From positions 542,771 through 564,534 of the forward strand of contig BLXT01000641.1 in the NCBI GenBank assembly GCA_019648995.1: DNA of 21,764 nt, read 5' to 3'. Below, piece by piece: positions 1-10,480 of the stretch (position 1 is its first letter; every line of letters begins with the position of its first letter). The notes under the pieces were generated by a model. The model was given only the letters and a program-made list of their open reading frames with translations, searched no databases and was not told the DNA's origin. The position numbers were made by a program, and so were the translations under genes. This DNA comes from Plakobranchus ocellatus. Its lineage: Eukaryota > Mollusca > Gastropoda > Plakobranchidae.

Positions 1-70
1 TTTTTCAGCAAAACACTTCACATTTTTTTTTAAACCTCTAATTGTTACCTTTACTATGTTGTCATTCCAG

Positions 71-173
71 GTGCACTGCTGATATTGAAGGGGCTCCAGG
101 CACCCTTTATGAGGGAGAAAAATTCCAGTTGAAATTTAAATTCATACCACCTTATCCTCATGTCCCACCACAG
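71..173 (+). CDS. UBE2W: copy A exon: beta-sheet region of the UBC fold
   Basis: The acceptor is TTCCAG at 65-70 and the donor is GTAAGA from 174, both good. The exon enters in phase 2, so base 71 completes a split codon, and it leaves in phase 0. It encodes 34 residues beginning CTADIEGAPGTLYEGEK and ending in VPPQ. The block from EGAPGT to KFQL matches human UBE2W exactly. The first residues are CTA where copy B has WII, so the family Trp is replaced by Cys, a TGG to TGC difference. Confidence 0.93.
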
Positions 174-3100
174 GTAAGAGCTATGTTGGATTTTTTTTTT
201 TTTTCAATAAAAAGCCTTTGTCTTTGGCTAAAGATAGCCAGCAGAGTGCAATTCAGTAGATGGAATTGTACACAATCTATTGGTTGAAAAAGATTGAAGG
301 CTTCTGATTTGGACCTTTCGCTACTTGAAGCATCAATTTTTTTATTTGTTTTGGTTGTTCTTTTCTTTCTTAGAGAAGGAAAACTAAATTAATTGATGCA
401 AAAAAAAAAAAAGTGCAAATTCTTATATGGATACCAATTTATAAATGATCTCAATTACTTTTTGTATTTTCAGTTTCTTGCCATTTCAAAACATTATTTG
501 TTTTTACTATGAGCTAAATATAATTAGGATGCAAGCTTGAGATTTTACTTGGAAAATGTGATGTTTTGAAAAATAACAACAGTGCGTAAAAATACTCATA
601 CCGCTTATATATAATGAAAACTTGAAAGTTGCATTTTTCTTAGTTATTGTTTTTTTTGTTTTTTTTTTTCAAGTCATAAGAAAGCTTTTTCCTCCAAGAT
701 TAATATTCTTGTAATTTTCCATTATTAATCATTAATGGTCTTGACAAACATTCACAAACTATTATTAGGTAGTAAAAGTTTATCTTACTTACTATAATTT
801 TAAAGACTGAACTTGAAAAACGGGGGCAAAAGCTACTTAGATTTATGATGGCTTGAAAAGTTATTTTTATTTATTGAAAAAGAAAAAAAACTTCTTGCAA
901 TCTAAATACATGTAATCCCTTTAGGTAATGCATCTCAGAATGATAGGTAGGTGTTTAAAGGATTTGAATGCACTAAGAGGACAGATTTTGAAAATTGAAA
1001 AATTGGATCATTGAAACTGAAGAATGTGAAGATTACCTTAGTAAGCATTAAAAAAATATATATTTTCTGTTTTTTTTCAACATGTTAAATCCATCAGTAC
1101 AGATTAAAAATTCCTATTTCAAATAATGAAAGATATTTAAAATGCCTATCGCAAGTAATGATAAAAAAAAAAAATACTCAGGCAGTGCCTATCTCCTTAA
1201 GACATATTGTGAGAATGTTGATGTCATTTTAATTCGACAAGAATCCCTGCCAGAATCACATTTTTGTTACATGAACTGTCCGTTATAATTTGTCAATAGT
1301 GCTTCAGCATTCTTCAAACATTTAGCAAACCATCATTTTAAAACTATGTTTTGAAGCCACTCTTAATGGGCCCTGATTAAAGATAGCCATCAATTAGATG
1401 CCCTTACAAGTATAAGAATAGCCTTTTGGCTAATTTTCTTCTTTGTTTAAGATGAAGAGAGATTTCTATTCCCTCAATTGTTCCGCTGAAGTCAACCCAG
1501 AAATTTGCAAATAGTCTTTGTGATAATATATAATTATACTGGACTCCAATACAAGACAATCAAGTTAGCTAACTTAATCTAAGAATAAATACTGACGTTA
1601 AATTAAATTTCTCTAGGTAAATTTTCTGTGGATATTGTGCTCTAGTCCAATAACTTATCAAATGTAATAAAAACATATTCAATACACAATATTTTATGTA
1701 TTCCAGGTTATGTTTATTGGGCAGAATATTCCAGTGAATCCACATGTATACAGCAACGGTCATATATGCTTGTCAACCCTGAGTGAGGATTGGTTACCAT
1801 CCTTTACTGTTGGGACAATTTGCCTTAGCATTATCAGCATGTTGTCCAGTTGCAAAGAAAAGGTCTCTTAGTTTTAAGGTTTTAAAATTAATTTTCAATA
1901 ATGTTTGTTATAACCTTGCCATAGATATAAATGTATGCATTGAAAAATAAAACTGAAAATGCTATGAGAGCTGGCTGTATATTCATAAAATGGACGTGGA
2001 ATAAACAGCATATCTTGAGAATAATTCATATGAGGCCTTATGTGTTATTTTACACAATTTCAAAACAATGCCCCCACACCAATCCCTTGCCTCTAAACTT
2101 TGCAGTAGTGAAAACTGAAGAGAGCTACTTATATGTTTACTTGGAGCAAAGATAATTGAGTTTTTGATTTTGAAATTCAACAAGGACAAATTGACTTGGG
2201 ATATTTTAGGAGAACCAACACATTGAAGGAGTAGTTTAAAAATTAATAGCTTAAGGAATTTTACTTTGATGGCGAAATCATAATCAAAACGAAATGCATG
2301 CTATTTTAGCATAGTGGAGTTGACTTAATTCAGATTGTGATAGAAATGGGATACCTTTATGATAAGACAAATTAACGTCAAATTATTTTGGGCTGAGCTG
2401 TAATTTATATGTTGAATTGACTTACTTTATTTAGTTGACACAATCATTTTATAATTCTTTTCATATCAGCTTTTATAACTTCTTAGCTGTGTTTATACAT
2501 GCCTACTTTTGTAATTTGCAAAGGAAGAAACGCTTTTGATTTTTATTTAAAAAGGCAGTGTCATGTGAAACAAGATAAACAAATGTATGTTGCTATTGGA
2601 ATGAAAAAGGTACACTTTTGCAACCATATTGCTAATGCATCAGAAAAATGAAGATTTCTGGCCAATTTGAGATATTTTGTCTTTGCACATGTTTTTTTAA
2701 ATATCTGTGCAAACTTGTTAATCTCTGTTTTTAGCTGTCTTTTGCCAACTTCTTTGACATTTTATAAAGTTTCCCCAATTTGTAGCAATTTCTCAGATTT
2801 ATCACTATGGAAAATCTTGATATTCTTTTCTCCGTTGTGCCTTCCTTCCGATGAAATAATTATTATTTAGGGTTTATTGTAGGACAAAAGATGATCTTTT
2901 CTGCCTATTAAGGGTACATGATCTTACAGCCATTCATATAAATTTAATATCCTTGAATTATTCTTCTCCATTTTCCTAATAAAGGGTTGCTGACACAGTG
3001 TTTACAAACTTACCCTGAAATCTGCAGGGCCTGTTCGAACTTTCCAAAGAATCAGGCCTGACAATGACCGGAAAATTAGTGTTCTTCTAATAATGATGAG

Positions 3101-4228
3101 CTTTATGGCTCACAAAACAAACCAGTTTCAGCCTCCATTTCCTTTGTCATTTCCTGTCCCTCCTATAAGTCTCAATGGGTTTAAAATCTTTATAGTGCAT
3201 GGATGTTATGACAATGTATTTCCCTATTGCACTCCTCTGATACCTTAAGCCATTCAGTCATGGCGCTGCAAATTTTTACTTATGACTCTTCCTAAACTTT
3301 CAGCTTCCTTATCATACTTGATTGCAGCAATTTTGCTTTGAAATGAGTTTTTGAAAATTGAAGCCACAGCGTGAAAAGAATTCAGGCAAAAATCAGAATA
3401 CCATGTCTCCCATACAAGCTATGTCAAGCTAAGAAGCTGCATTATATTACTGAAAACATGTAACCCTATGATGGAGGCCTGATTTCATGTTTTTTCCATA
3501 TATTTATCAATGATCAATGTTAACGAATTCAAACAGATATGAAATTCATTCTTAGGCCAAAAGATTAAAAAATACAATCTTTTTGAGTTCTAAATGTACT
3601 TTGGCACTTTGCACTCTAACACCATTCTGCCTTGGTTTTCCTCAGAAACCCCCGGTTGATAATACAATATATGTCGCAACCTGTAGCAAAGATCCCACGA
3701 AAACAAAATGGTGGTATCATGGTATGAAATGTTATTTTATTTAAAGTCTAAAAGCTCTTTTTTGTTTTAGTTTGCTTTCATAAAATTTTGTCTTTCTTAA
3801 TCCATATTCTCATACTATTGTTCTGCAAGTTATTTTTAATCTGAATGCCTTGATATTGCCCATGATTAGTAAATTTTGCTTGTTTTATATGATTTTTGTT
3901 TCTTTTGCTGTTTTTAAATTCCTGAATCTCAGAAGCTAAAATATTTCTCTGATTTGAAAGTCTGGCTATGGCATTTGACTTATAGTAAAACTGTGTACTT
4001 TCCATTCTAACATTTTTTAATTATGATAGTAAGTCGCAATAAAATTAAACATTGAAATAAAAAAAAAAGAAAGAAGATTGTTGCCACCACATTGTTGTCT
4101 CTGAACCTATGGCAGTGAAATTGTGATTGAAAAAAAAAAAAAGTTACATATATATATACACACACACACATATTTCAATAATTCTTTTGGGTTTCTATCC
4201 CCGCTCCCACCCAGATGACTCTGTTTGA
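71..4228 (+). CDS. UBE2W: UBE2W-like ubiquitin-conjugating enzyme E2, copy A (5'-partial, four coding exons)
   Basis: Joining 71-173, 1707-1862, 3646-3721 and 4215-4228 gives an uninterrupted frame of 115 residues, plus a split first codon, ending in TGA. It aligns without gaps to the last 115 residues of the 151-residue human UBE2W as I recall it. The order is the GAPGTLYEGEKFQL strand region, the active-site segment SNGHICLS (catalytic Cys at codon 1767-1769), Trp at the ED-W position, the block MLSSCKEK, and the C-terminus TKWWYHDDSV. UBE2W family enzymes accept ubiquitin from E1 and transfer it to the alpha-amino group of substrate N-termini; the disordered C-terminal tail is reported to matter for this. 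The N-terminal helix and start codon lie left of the window. Introns are 1533, 1783 and 493 nt. An AATAAA at 4270-4275, 41 nt after the stop, could be the poly(A) signal. Oddities are Cys where UBE2W has Trp at the start of exon 71-173, Asn-Pro-His near the active site, and a weak donor after 1862. Family assignment is very sure; whether it is functional is not known. Confidence 0.93.
174..1706 (+). other. copy A intron (1533 nt)
   Basis: Non-coding DNA between two aligned exons, bounded by GTAAGA and TTCCAG. It is AT-rich with many T and A runs, for example T-rich tracts near 188-206 and 650-671. I see no RNA gene, mobile element or conserved ORF in it. Confidence 0.85.
1707..1862 (+). CDS. 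UBE2W: copy A exon: active-site segment
   Basis: This 156-nt exon is phase 0 at both ends and encodes 52 residues. The segment starts VMFIGQNIPVNPHVY, contains the catalytic Cys in SNGHICLS, and ends SMLSSCKEK. The acceptor is TTCCAG at 1701-1706. The donor reads GTCTCT, which is poor at +3 to +5; copy B has GTATCT at the same place. Reading through the donor would add only V-S and then a stop (TAG at 1869-1871). The canonical E2 His-Pro-Asn triad is Asn-Pro-His here. Confidence 0.95.
1863..3645 (+). other. copy A intron (1783 nt)
   Basis: Lies between exons 1707-1862 and 3646-3721, ending in TCCTCAG. The 12-mer CCATTCTGCCTT at 3622-3633, just before the acceptor, is shared with the matching intron of copy B. 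ORFs within it have no recognisable protein features, and I see no RNA gene or mobile element. Confidence 0.8.
3646..3721 (+). CDS. UBE2W: copy A exon: C-terminal E2 helices through WWYH
   Basis: A 76-nt exon, phase 0 in and phase 1 out, coding 25 residues from KPPVDNTIYVATC to KTKWWYH, plus the first base of the next Asp codon. The acceptor is CCTCAG and the donor is GTATGA at 3722. If the intron were retained, the protein would end after WWYH with GMKCYFI and a TAA. Confidence 0.94.
3722..4214 (+). other. copy A last intron (493 nt)
   Basis: Bounded by GTATGA and CACCCAG. It contains a short TA/CA microsatellite near 4146-4170 and an A run before it. No gene is seen. Confidence 0.8.
4144..4173. 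repeat. TA/CA microsatellite
   Basis: A short run of alternating TA followed by CA dinucleotides in the last intron of copy A, preceded by an A run. It is simple sequence with no sign of function. Confidence 0.8.
4215..4228 (+). CDS. UBE2W: copy A terminal coding exon (D-D-S-V-stop)
   Basis: The tiny coding part ATGACTCTGTTTGA, read in phase 1, gives Asp-Asp-Ser-Val-stop and completes WWYHDDSV, like the human WWYHDDTC end. The same 14 bases follow an acceptor in copy B at 12567-12554, and similarity continues past the stop (ATRATGGTTTC in both). That agreement fixes the exon, although it is too short to find from ORFs. Confidence 0.9.
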
Positions 4229-4269
4229 TAATGGTTTCTCCCTGATACTCGACAAACACTGTGCCTCTG

Positions 4270-4275
4270 AATAAA
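4270..4275 (+). promoter_or_regulatory. candidate poly(A) signal of copy A
   Basis: AATAAA lies 41 nt past the stop codon and is the first such hexamer after it. Further AATAAA hexamers occur downstream, for example near 4884, so the real 3' end is not settled. Confidence 0.4.
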
Positions 4276-4661
4276 GACAAACCAGTCTGAAAGAAGGGTG
4301 ACCTGATCTGTAAGAGTTCACTTGATCCTGTATGTGGTTTTTCAGAACTGCGATGATGATTGATGATTATATTGGACCTGCAGTTCCATGCTGAATACTT
4401 ACTTTCATAAAGTTTGATGCAGTGCTGCGTCTGCCTCTCCCAATATTTTACAAAGTTTGTAAATATTTGTTCAAACTGTAGTTTTTTTTTCCAAAATGTA
4501 TTGTATCATATTCCATGTACAATGAAACTCCATAAGACGTAACTTTTTCTAACATATACTATTGCAGGATATAAACAGGATTTGTTTTAATTTGGGAGCA
4601 CCATCTTTGCATCTGCTTTTTTTTTTAACCTATCAATATCATTATCAAATGCCACCTAATT

Positions 4662-4729
4662 TGACATACCCCTCGAGCCTAATGCGACTGGATGTGACAT
4701 ACCCCCCTCCAACCCAGTGCGACTTAATG
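4662..4729 (+). repeat. two-unit tandem duplication, 33-35 bp
   Basis: Units 4662-4694 and 4695-4729 both begin TGACATACCCC and end TGCGACT followed by KRATG-like bases. The middles differ by small indels. A second small reiteration (CCCTTATTG twice) follows near 4734. It probably arose by local slippage. Confidence 0.75.
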
Positions 4730-7066
4730 CATCCCTTATTGCCCTTATTGCCTCATTGTATACTATCGCCGATTATAATGAAGTCCCGTGGTCAATGTTA
4801 CTTGATATAATTATGCAAATTTTGCGAGATTTCATCTCTTCTGTAAAAAAAACAAGGCATATTTTTAACTCTTTCTGTTAGCGAATAAAGAGAAAGTAAA
4901 GAGGCTTGTTGTCACATGCTATTCTTGACAATTTGACCCTTTTTTCCCTGCTGTTTTTCGACACATTTCTTACTTCAATGACCTTTCAATCCTTATAATC
5001 ACCTTTTATTGAAGATTATTTGGATTAAGATGATGAATCAAATATAGAATGAATGAAGATAAACAAACAAGTACCTCTTAAAAAGTCAGGGTCATGTTAG
5101 CAGCAAGTAGATCTAGGCCGAAATCTATTGTGGATCTAGAATCATGATCTAGGTCTTTTCAAGACCATTAATAAATGTTCCAACCCTGGAATTTCCGATA
5201 ATTATAACCATTTGCTCTTTTCTTTACTCTATTTTGTTTCTTCTCTACATTTCGCTTTTTGCCCATGTTTTATTTCAACAAAAAAAAACCCATCATCTGC
5301 TGTTATAAATAATGGTTTTGCAGCAAAGTAAAATGAAGAGAGGAAATTTAGTTGCTTTATCAGTTTTTTCGTCCAACAAATTTTATTTTTCCCCCAAGCA
5401 TACATTTTGTGAAAGTTCATTTTATTTTTCTGAATTGTGGTTTTTTTTTTCCTCATCGAAAAATTTGGTTTGCAAGCTTTCACAAGTCATTTAAAAAAAT
5501 ATTATGTTGCTTGTAAGAGTTGTTCCTTAGCCATTAAGACTAGATCATAGCACAGTCTTTGGGTGGAAAGGGTTAAGATCTAGAATATTGAAGATGCAAC
5601 CTTGTATGTTTTAAACTTTATGTAAATTTTCATGATTTAGCAATTTAGTTATTATTGGTTCAATTTAGCAAAGTATTGGAAACGACCCACACACTGTACT
5701 GTATTATGTACATTATATTTTGTGCTGCAATCAATTCATGAGGTCTGTGTAAACATTACTCCATATACTGTAAAATAAAAAAAAAAAATTGAAATCTCAG
5801 TATGCAAAATTGTATTTTTTCTGTGACCAACCTTTATGGTGGTGTTCAAACATCCTTTGTTAAATCAAAGAAAATCAAAGTCATAGTCAACTACATTCTC
5901 TGTTGACTTGTGACAACCCATATAGTCAGGTACTGATGTCGTTTTAAACATCCAGGGTAATGTTCCTCTATAAGATCAAAGAAAATAGCACACATGTTGC
6001 CTTGGCCCATAAAGAAGATAGCAATATCTTGTTTTCATTCCCAAGATTGCTGCCTAATCAATCTGAAAAGCATACTCTGACTTTACCTCCAAGGCAGATT
6101 TTGCAGCTGATAAAGCCTGTAATAAGGATTTAATATTCATTATATGATAAAAAAATAATAGTTTGAATTGAGATCCATTTGAGACCTAGTTTCAATGCAT
6201 CTTTCTGCATATATTTAGTAAAGTGAAGTTGAGTTAAATTTGGGCATGAGAATGTATAAGAGAGAGAATCATTTTCTCACTTACTTTTGCAGCACGCTAC
6301 TAGGCTAACAGATTTGCCAAAATGTGAAAGTGGAATCATTGCATCTCTGAGCCTAAGAGCTGTGAGAAGATATTCACCTTACAGAAATGTCCCAATTTCT
6401 TTAAAATATGCTTCAATAAAAAGGAAATTGTTCTGGTAAAGAAAAGAAAAAGCTCAGACATTCCTTGATATTAAAAATAAACAAACAAAAAAACAAACAA
6501 CATCAGCTGTTGTCCCAGTGACAAACAGCAACATTTACTTGTCTCTAAATGTCTTCTCAAGGGAAGAAAAATTTAAAAAACAAACAAACAAAAAAAAAAA
6601 GGTTCCCATGCACCTTTTAAAATAAGAGAGTGGCATTTATTTGATCAGTCAAGATTTAACGTGTGAAAAAGCAATGTGAGTCACTTCCGTCTTATAATTC
6701 TTGTCCTGTTGCTTGAGCTCTGTACTATCCTTTTTTCGCTAGTTAGTGACATTTTTAAATACGTTTTTTTAGTAATGTTGAAGACATCAAAATGTGGTAT
6801 GATATATATTAAATTATGATTGAGCTGTTGTAGATGCATTGTCATGATTAAATTGACCATAGATTTTTTTAATACATGTGTACCTGTTAAGTTCTATTGT
6901 GATAAAAAGTAAAATCACATGCTTTTGCTTTTGCACATTGTCCCTTAAGAATATAAGAAATGAACTTCCACTTTCCATAAGCAAACATGTATAGGATAAT
7001 AAATGTGTTTCATCAAATTTTATTGGACTTTTAGTTTTTAGCTGATGCCCCTGTAGGAATAAGATT

Positions 7067-7179
7067 GCTTTACTTTATTTAGTTAATTTTTACAACAGTT
7101 ATTACTATTGTTGTTATTGTTGCTTTATTTGATCTGGTTGGTTTTTATAACAGTTATTACTATTGTTATTGCTGTTGTT
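7067..7179 (+). repeat. imperfect tandem duplication, 55-58 bp units
   Basis: Units 7067-7121 and 7122-7179 both start GCTTTA and share the core ACAGTTATTACTATTGTT or its near copy, each followed by a degenerate TTG/TTA trinucleotide tail. Confidence 0.75.
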
Positions 7180-9214
7180 AAAGACCACAGAAAATTTAAT
7201 AAAGTCCCCTAAATACAGTGGAAATCTCTTGAGACCTCACCCACACACCTTTATTTCTTCCAAATAACCACAAAGACTTGAATTGATTTAGAGTAAATGT
7301 TATTGTACCTGTGTTAATTATTTTGCTGAAATTTCAACTGGGATCATAAAATGATTTTATACTATTAGTAAATGTTTTATCAATCAGTACTCTGCAAATA
7401 CATGAAGTTTTTCAAAGCAAGGTTTTTGACTGTCTTACAATTAAGAAGAACTTAATGACATTTAATCCTCCTGAGAAAGAGGGAGGGGGGGCTTTTTTGT
7501 GGAATTTTAAAAAAAAATGCATTTTTTTTTAGCAGAATCAGGTCTTATATACAATTTAAGGGATTACACTATCCTAGAGATATTTTTAATATGCAGGTAA
7601 AAATTTACATTTCACTTCAACCCTTCATCCAATTTCAATAAAAAAATCTTTATGCCTGGGTAACACTTTTGCTCATTTTTCAAAGCATGTTCACATCTTC
7701 AATTTTAATTAGAGCCAAAATCCTCTATAGCTATGTACACACTTATGCCATTTCAAAGGATTTGAATAGAAAGATTTTGAGAAATCCATCCTGTTTCAGT
7801 GTTTCCCAGTACCTTAACCCTAAAACCAACATTGATAAAACGGCAAAGAAAAAATCTTTTCTGTTCCACAAGATAAAAAACCTTTAAAAATATGACAAGA
7901 AATCAATTCTGAATGATAACTATAACTTTGTCAACCCTGTCCCATATTATAGACCTAGATCTAAATCTGGATTGGTCTAGCACACTGTTAATGTTAATAT
8001 GGAAACCCCGGCATCATCTAGACGTGATTGGAGCATCAGTAGGTTATACTAAGTTGTTATGAATGTCAATATCATCAGGTGTTAGCACATACTCAGGGCT
8101 AGATGTTGGTCCACATCCTAAACACACAGATATGTGTAGCCGAAGTACAAAAATCCTTGAGAAATGGGTGTGGATGATCTCAACTATGTTTGTTCAAAAA
8201 CAGTTTCTTGAGAACCATTATGTTAAATAAATTTATCTTCAGATACATGCTTTCTAAATACATCCATCAATATGTTATATCAAATGGAAGGGTCTCTGTC
8301 TGACTGTGGACTTGGCTAGGATATATTTGTGAAAGCTTGTATAAAGAATTAGTGATCTTTTTCCTTTTAACATTATTATTAGAAAAATTGATAGACAATT
8401 CAATTTTCACAGCGTTTATTTTTAAAATAAAGTAAAATTGTCCTACACATAACATATCAAATGCATGTTCATTGATACAACTTAGCATGTAACAAAAGCT
8501 CATATTTATCTATGAAAAATGTTATGGAATTTTCATCATACATCTATCAGAGAAATACTTTGAACATTTTAAATATGGCACATATATGCAAACATACAAA
8601 CCCATGTTGTGTAAAAGCAGTTGCTTAAAAAATAGAATGAGATTCAATAAAATAATAAAAGCATTCTCATTATTTTACTAAGACATAATTAGGTAAATCA
8701 GTGCTCCCATTGGTGAGAAATGAAGAAATCTGTAGATTTTATCCAGGTGACGGTGACGGACAATGATGGTATCATGTCTTGGGGCATGCTCCCTCAAAAA
8801 ATTATCTAAAAAGCACTTAAAATGAAGTCATTTGGAGGCACTTTGGCATCACTTTAACTTATACAGTACACCTTGGACTCAACAAGTTTGTCGTATGCAA
8901 GGTTCATTGGAGCATAATTATACTCAAGTCGATAATCTTGACACTCGCGCAGAGCTTTTTAGATCTGTACAAGCTGATCCCTTTCTATCCACAGCCTTTC
9001 CTTTGCCCTTCTTCTCCCCAGCCCACTTTTTTTGTTCTTGCTTGGTTTGGATAGTCCAGATGATGTGAATCACAAAATAAATAACCCAGCCTCAATGACT
9101 CGCAAAATTGCGTTCATCCAGCAAGCCTTTTATGAAATCTATGCATCTGTTTACAAATAGAGGAGGGGGTAGGCAAAGGTGGTCAGACTTGACTACCTGA
9201 TCTCTCTTCACGGT

Positions 9215-9790
9215 TCAGGTGCCTTGTCTGGAACAGACATTGGTGATCATGTTCCTCCAATCAAACCTATTCTCAGTTAACCTCATAAAAGTTGTTGCTA
9301 CCCTTGCCTATTACCCATGACTTAAGACTTCCAATAAAAGTCATTCTTTGTCTACCTCTACTGCGTTTGCCCTCAATCTTTCCATTGGCTGCTAAGTGTT
9401 CTAAACTCTTGTGTCGGCAAATATGGCCTAAAAATTGTAATCGCCAGTCTTATGGTTTTAATTAGTGGTCGCTCGAGATTAGCCTCTGGGAATACAAATT
9501 CATTTTACTATTTTTCTGTCCATGATGTCCTCATTATTCTTCTGATAAACCACATCTTTACTGCTTCTACTTCTAGTACTTTTCTCTATTTCTTTGTTTG
9601 TTGTCCAACACTCTCTACCATACAAAAGGACAGACCAAACGTGTCTCAATTACCCTTATTTTGGTTTTCATACTTATGTTTGTATTTGTCAGTATTGGTT
9701 TCATTTTTTTGAATGTATCTTTGGCCATGGCTATTCTTTACTTATTTCACTTGTGCATCTGCCATCTGATATTATCAGGTAACCTAGATT
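9215..9790 (-). pseudogene. LINE (non-LTR retrotransposon) ORF2 C-terminal part, decayed
   Basis: Read right to left, the minus strand gives fragments of the C-terminal region of a LINE endonuclease/reverse-transcriptase polyprotein, spread over several frames by indels. In order they are an ITSDGRCTSEI-like piece, YGRECWTTNKEIEK, KMWFIRRIMRTSWTEK, WRLQFLGHICRHKSLEHLAA, GKIEGKRSRGRQRMTF, and finally NMITNVCSRQGT before a TGA at 9217-9215. This order and the RLQFLGH and GKRGRGRQR motifs are typical of animal LINE C-termini. Stops and frameshifts make it a dead copy. It continues to the right into RT sequence interrupted by the element at 9791-10221. I do not assign it to a LINE clade. Confidence 0.85.
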
Positions 9791-10221
9791 CAATGTAAAC
9801 CTCAAAACTGAAGTCCGATTATTCAAATTTCCCATAGATCGAAGTATTCACGATCTGAGCTTTTTTCTGTTTTTTTGGCTTTGTTGAGTTCAAACTCATT
9901 ATTCGAAGTCAAAGAAAGTTGATTCTCATTATTCAAAGTCCACCTTGCCACAAAACACAATAAGAAAAAAAAATTGCTTTCCTCTCGCTGCTCCCAAACA
10001 GTTCTAATCACTGTTTTAACAAAGCTGGCATACTCCAGGAATGCCATTAATAACAACGTGAGAGAGGAGATGGGTCAAACTAGGGTGAGGCAAGGAAAGT
10101 GGGGTACCGAATGTAGGTTTAGTAGTTAATGGTGTTCTTTTGCCCCTTTTAATAATTCGAAGTCTCATAATTCGAAGTTTTGGTCTATTCCCTGGCACTT
10201 CGAATTATGAGGTTTCCACTG
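9791..10221. mobile_element. nested 431-bp non-autonomous element with degenerate terminal inverted repeats
   Basis: The left end reads CAATGTAAACCTCAAAACTG. The right end, on the minus strand, reads CAGTGGAAACCTCATAATTC. These are clearly related inverted termini of about 25 bp. Several ATTATTCGAAGTC-like subterminal repeats lie inside (9897-9912, about 9927-9942, and 10150-10180). LINE protein sequence continues across the element from VTKFKY on the right to L-G/Y-L on the left. The right flank has TA next to the terminus; the left flank has AA, consistent with a mutated TA duplication. There is no transposase ORF. The ends and TA target suggest a Tc1/mariner-superfamily (pogo/Tigger-like) MITE; the family is inference. 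Confidence 0.75.
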
Positions 10222-10441
10222 TATTTAAATTTTGTGACTTGTTTGATTTGTTCGCCTTTGCTAACAAGATTGCAGTTAGGGTTAGGTGCTTTCTTCGAGA
10301 TCACCATACATTCCGTTTTCTTTATATTCAAAGACAGGCCCATTCTTTCGCTCTCTAAAATAAAAGTATCTCAAAGTTTTTTGGAGTTGTTTGCCAGTTT
10401 CTGCTATTAAAACTGTATCATCTGCATAAGTGAGATTGTCC
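10222..10441 (-). pseudogene. LINE reverse transcriptase fragment with YADD motif, decayed
   Basis: The minus strand reads DNLTYADDTVLIAETGKQLQ, with the catalytic Y-A-D-D box of reverse transcriptase at 10428-10417. After a frameshift it continues ESERMGLSLNIKKTECM, then an ISKKAPNPNCNLVSKGEQIK segment and VTKFKY at the element border. This is the core palm domain and following thumb-side segment of a LINE RT. It is the same element as 9215-9790, split by the nested insertion. An in-frame stop (TAG) sits just before DNLTYADD, at the junction with 10442-10480. Confidence 0.87.
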
Positions 10442-10480
10442 TAAAAACTGTAGTTGCCTCTGTCTTGTTTTAATTAGTGG
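10439..10480 (-). pseudogene. second LINE C-terminal scrap fused upstream of the RT fragment
   Basis: These 42 bases translate on the minus strand as PLIKTRQRQLQFLG, which is the C-terminal LINE segment and not the sequence expected before the YADD box. A related segment occurs in its proper place at 9429-9470, and both share GTTTTAATTAGTGGTC on the + strand. The junction is therefore out of order: C-terminal sequence of another copy joined directly to RT sequence, by recombination, template switching or assembly error. Confidence 0.65.

Larger units (their letters stand above)
4229..9214. other. 3' flank of copy A and intergenic DNA, no gene recognised
   Basis: This covers the copy A 3' UTR, of unknown length, and intergenic DNA. 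ORFs here are short, lack recognisable motifs and look like chance openings in AT-rich DNA. It contains two small tandem duplications (4662-4729 and 7067-7179), A/C-rich simple sequence near 6477-6600, and the word CTAGATCT or close variants near 5108 and 7965. A lone 18-mer near 7211 resembles the end of the element nested in the LINE further right. Confidence 0.7.

Noticed and set aside
42..287. 81-aa ORF taken as a single coding unit
   Set aside because: Only 71-173 of it is exon. The Met-containing start lies in the preceding intron and the tail after VPPQ is intron.
3778..4005. 75-aa minus-strand ORF inside the copy A last intron
   Set aside because: Lys/Asn/Ile-rich composition typical of AT-rich non-coding DNA. 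No motif or splice context.
8862..8890. TACAGTACACCTTGGACTCA as a pogo-like transposon end
   Set aside because: No partner inverted repeat or target duplication could be found. The resemblance is limited to a few bases.
9452..9798. Three overlapping + strand ORFs rich in Phe/Leu/Ser
   Set aside because: They are antisense shadows of the decayed minus-strand LINE C-terminal region.
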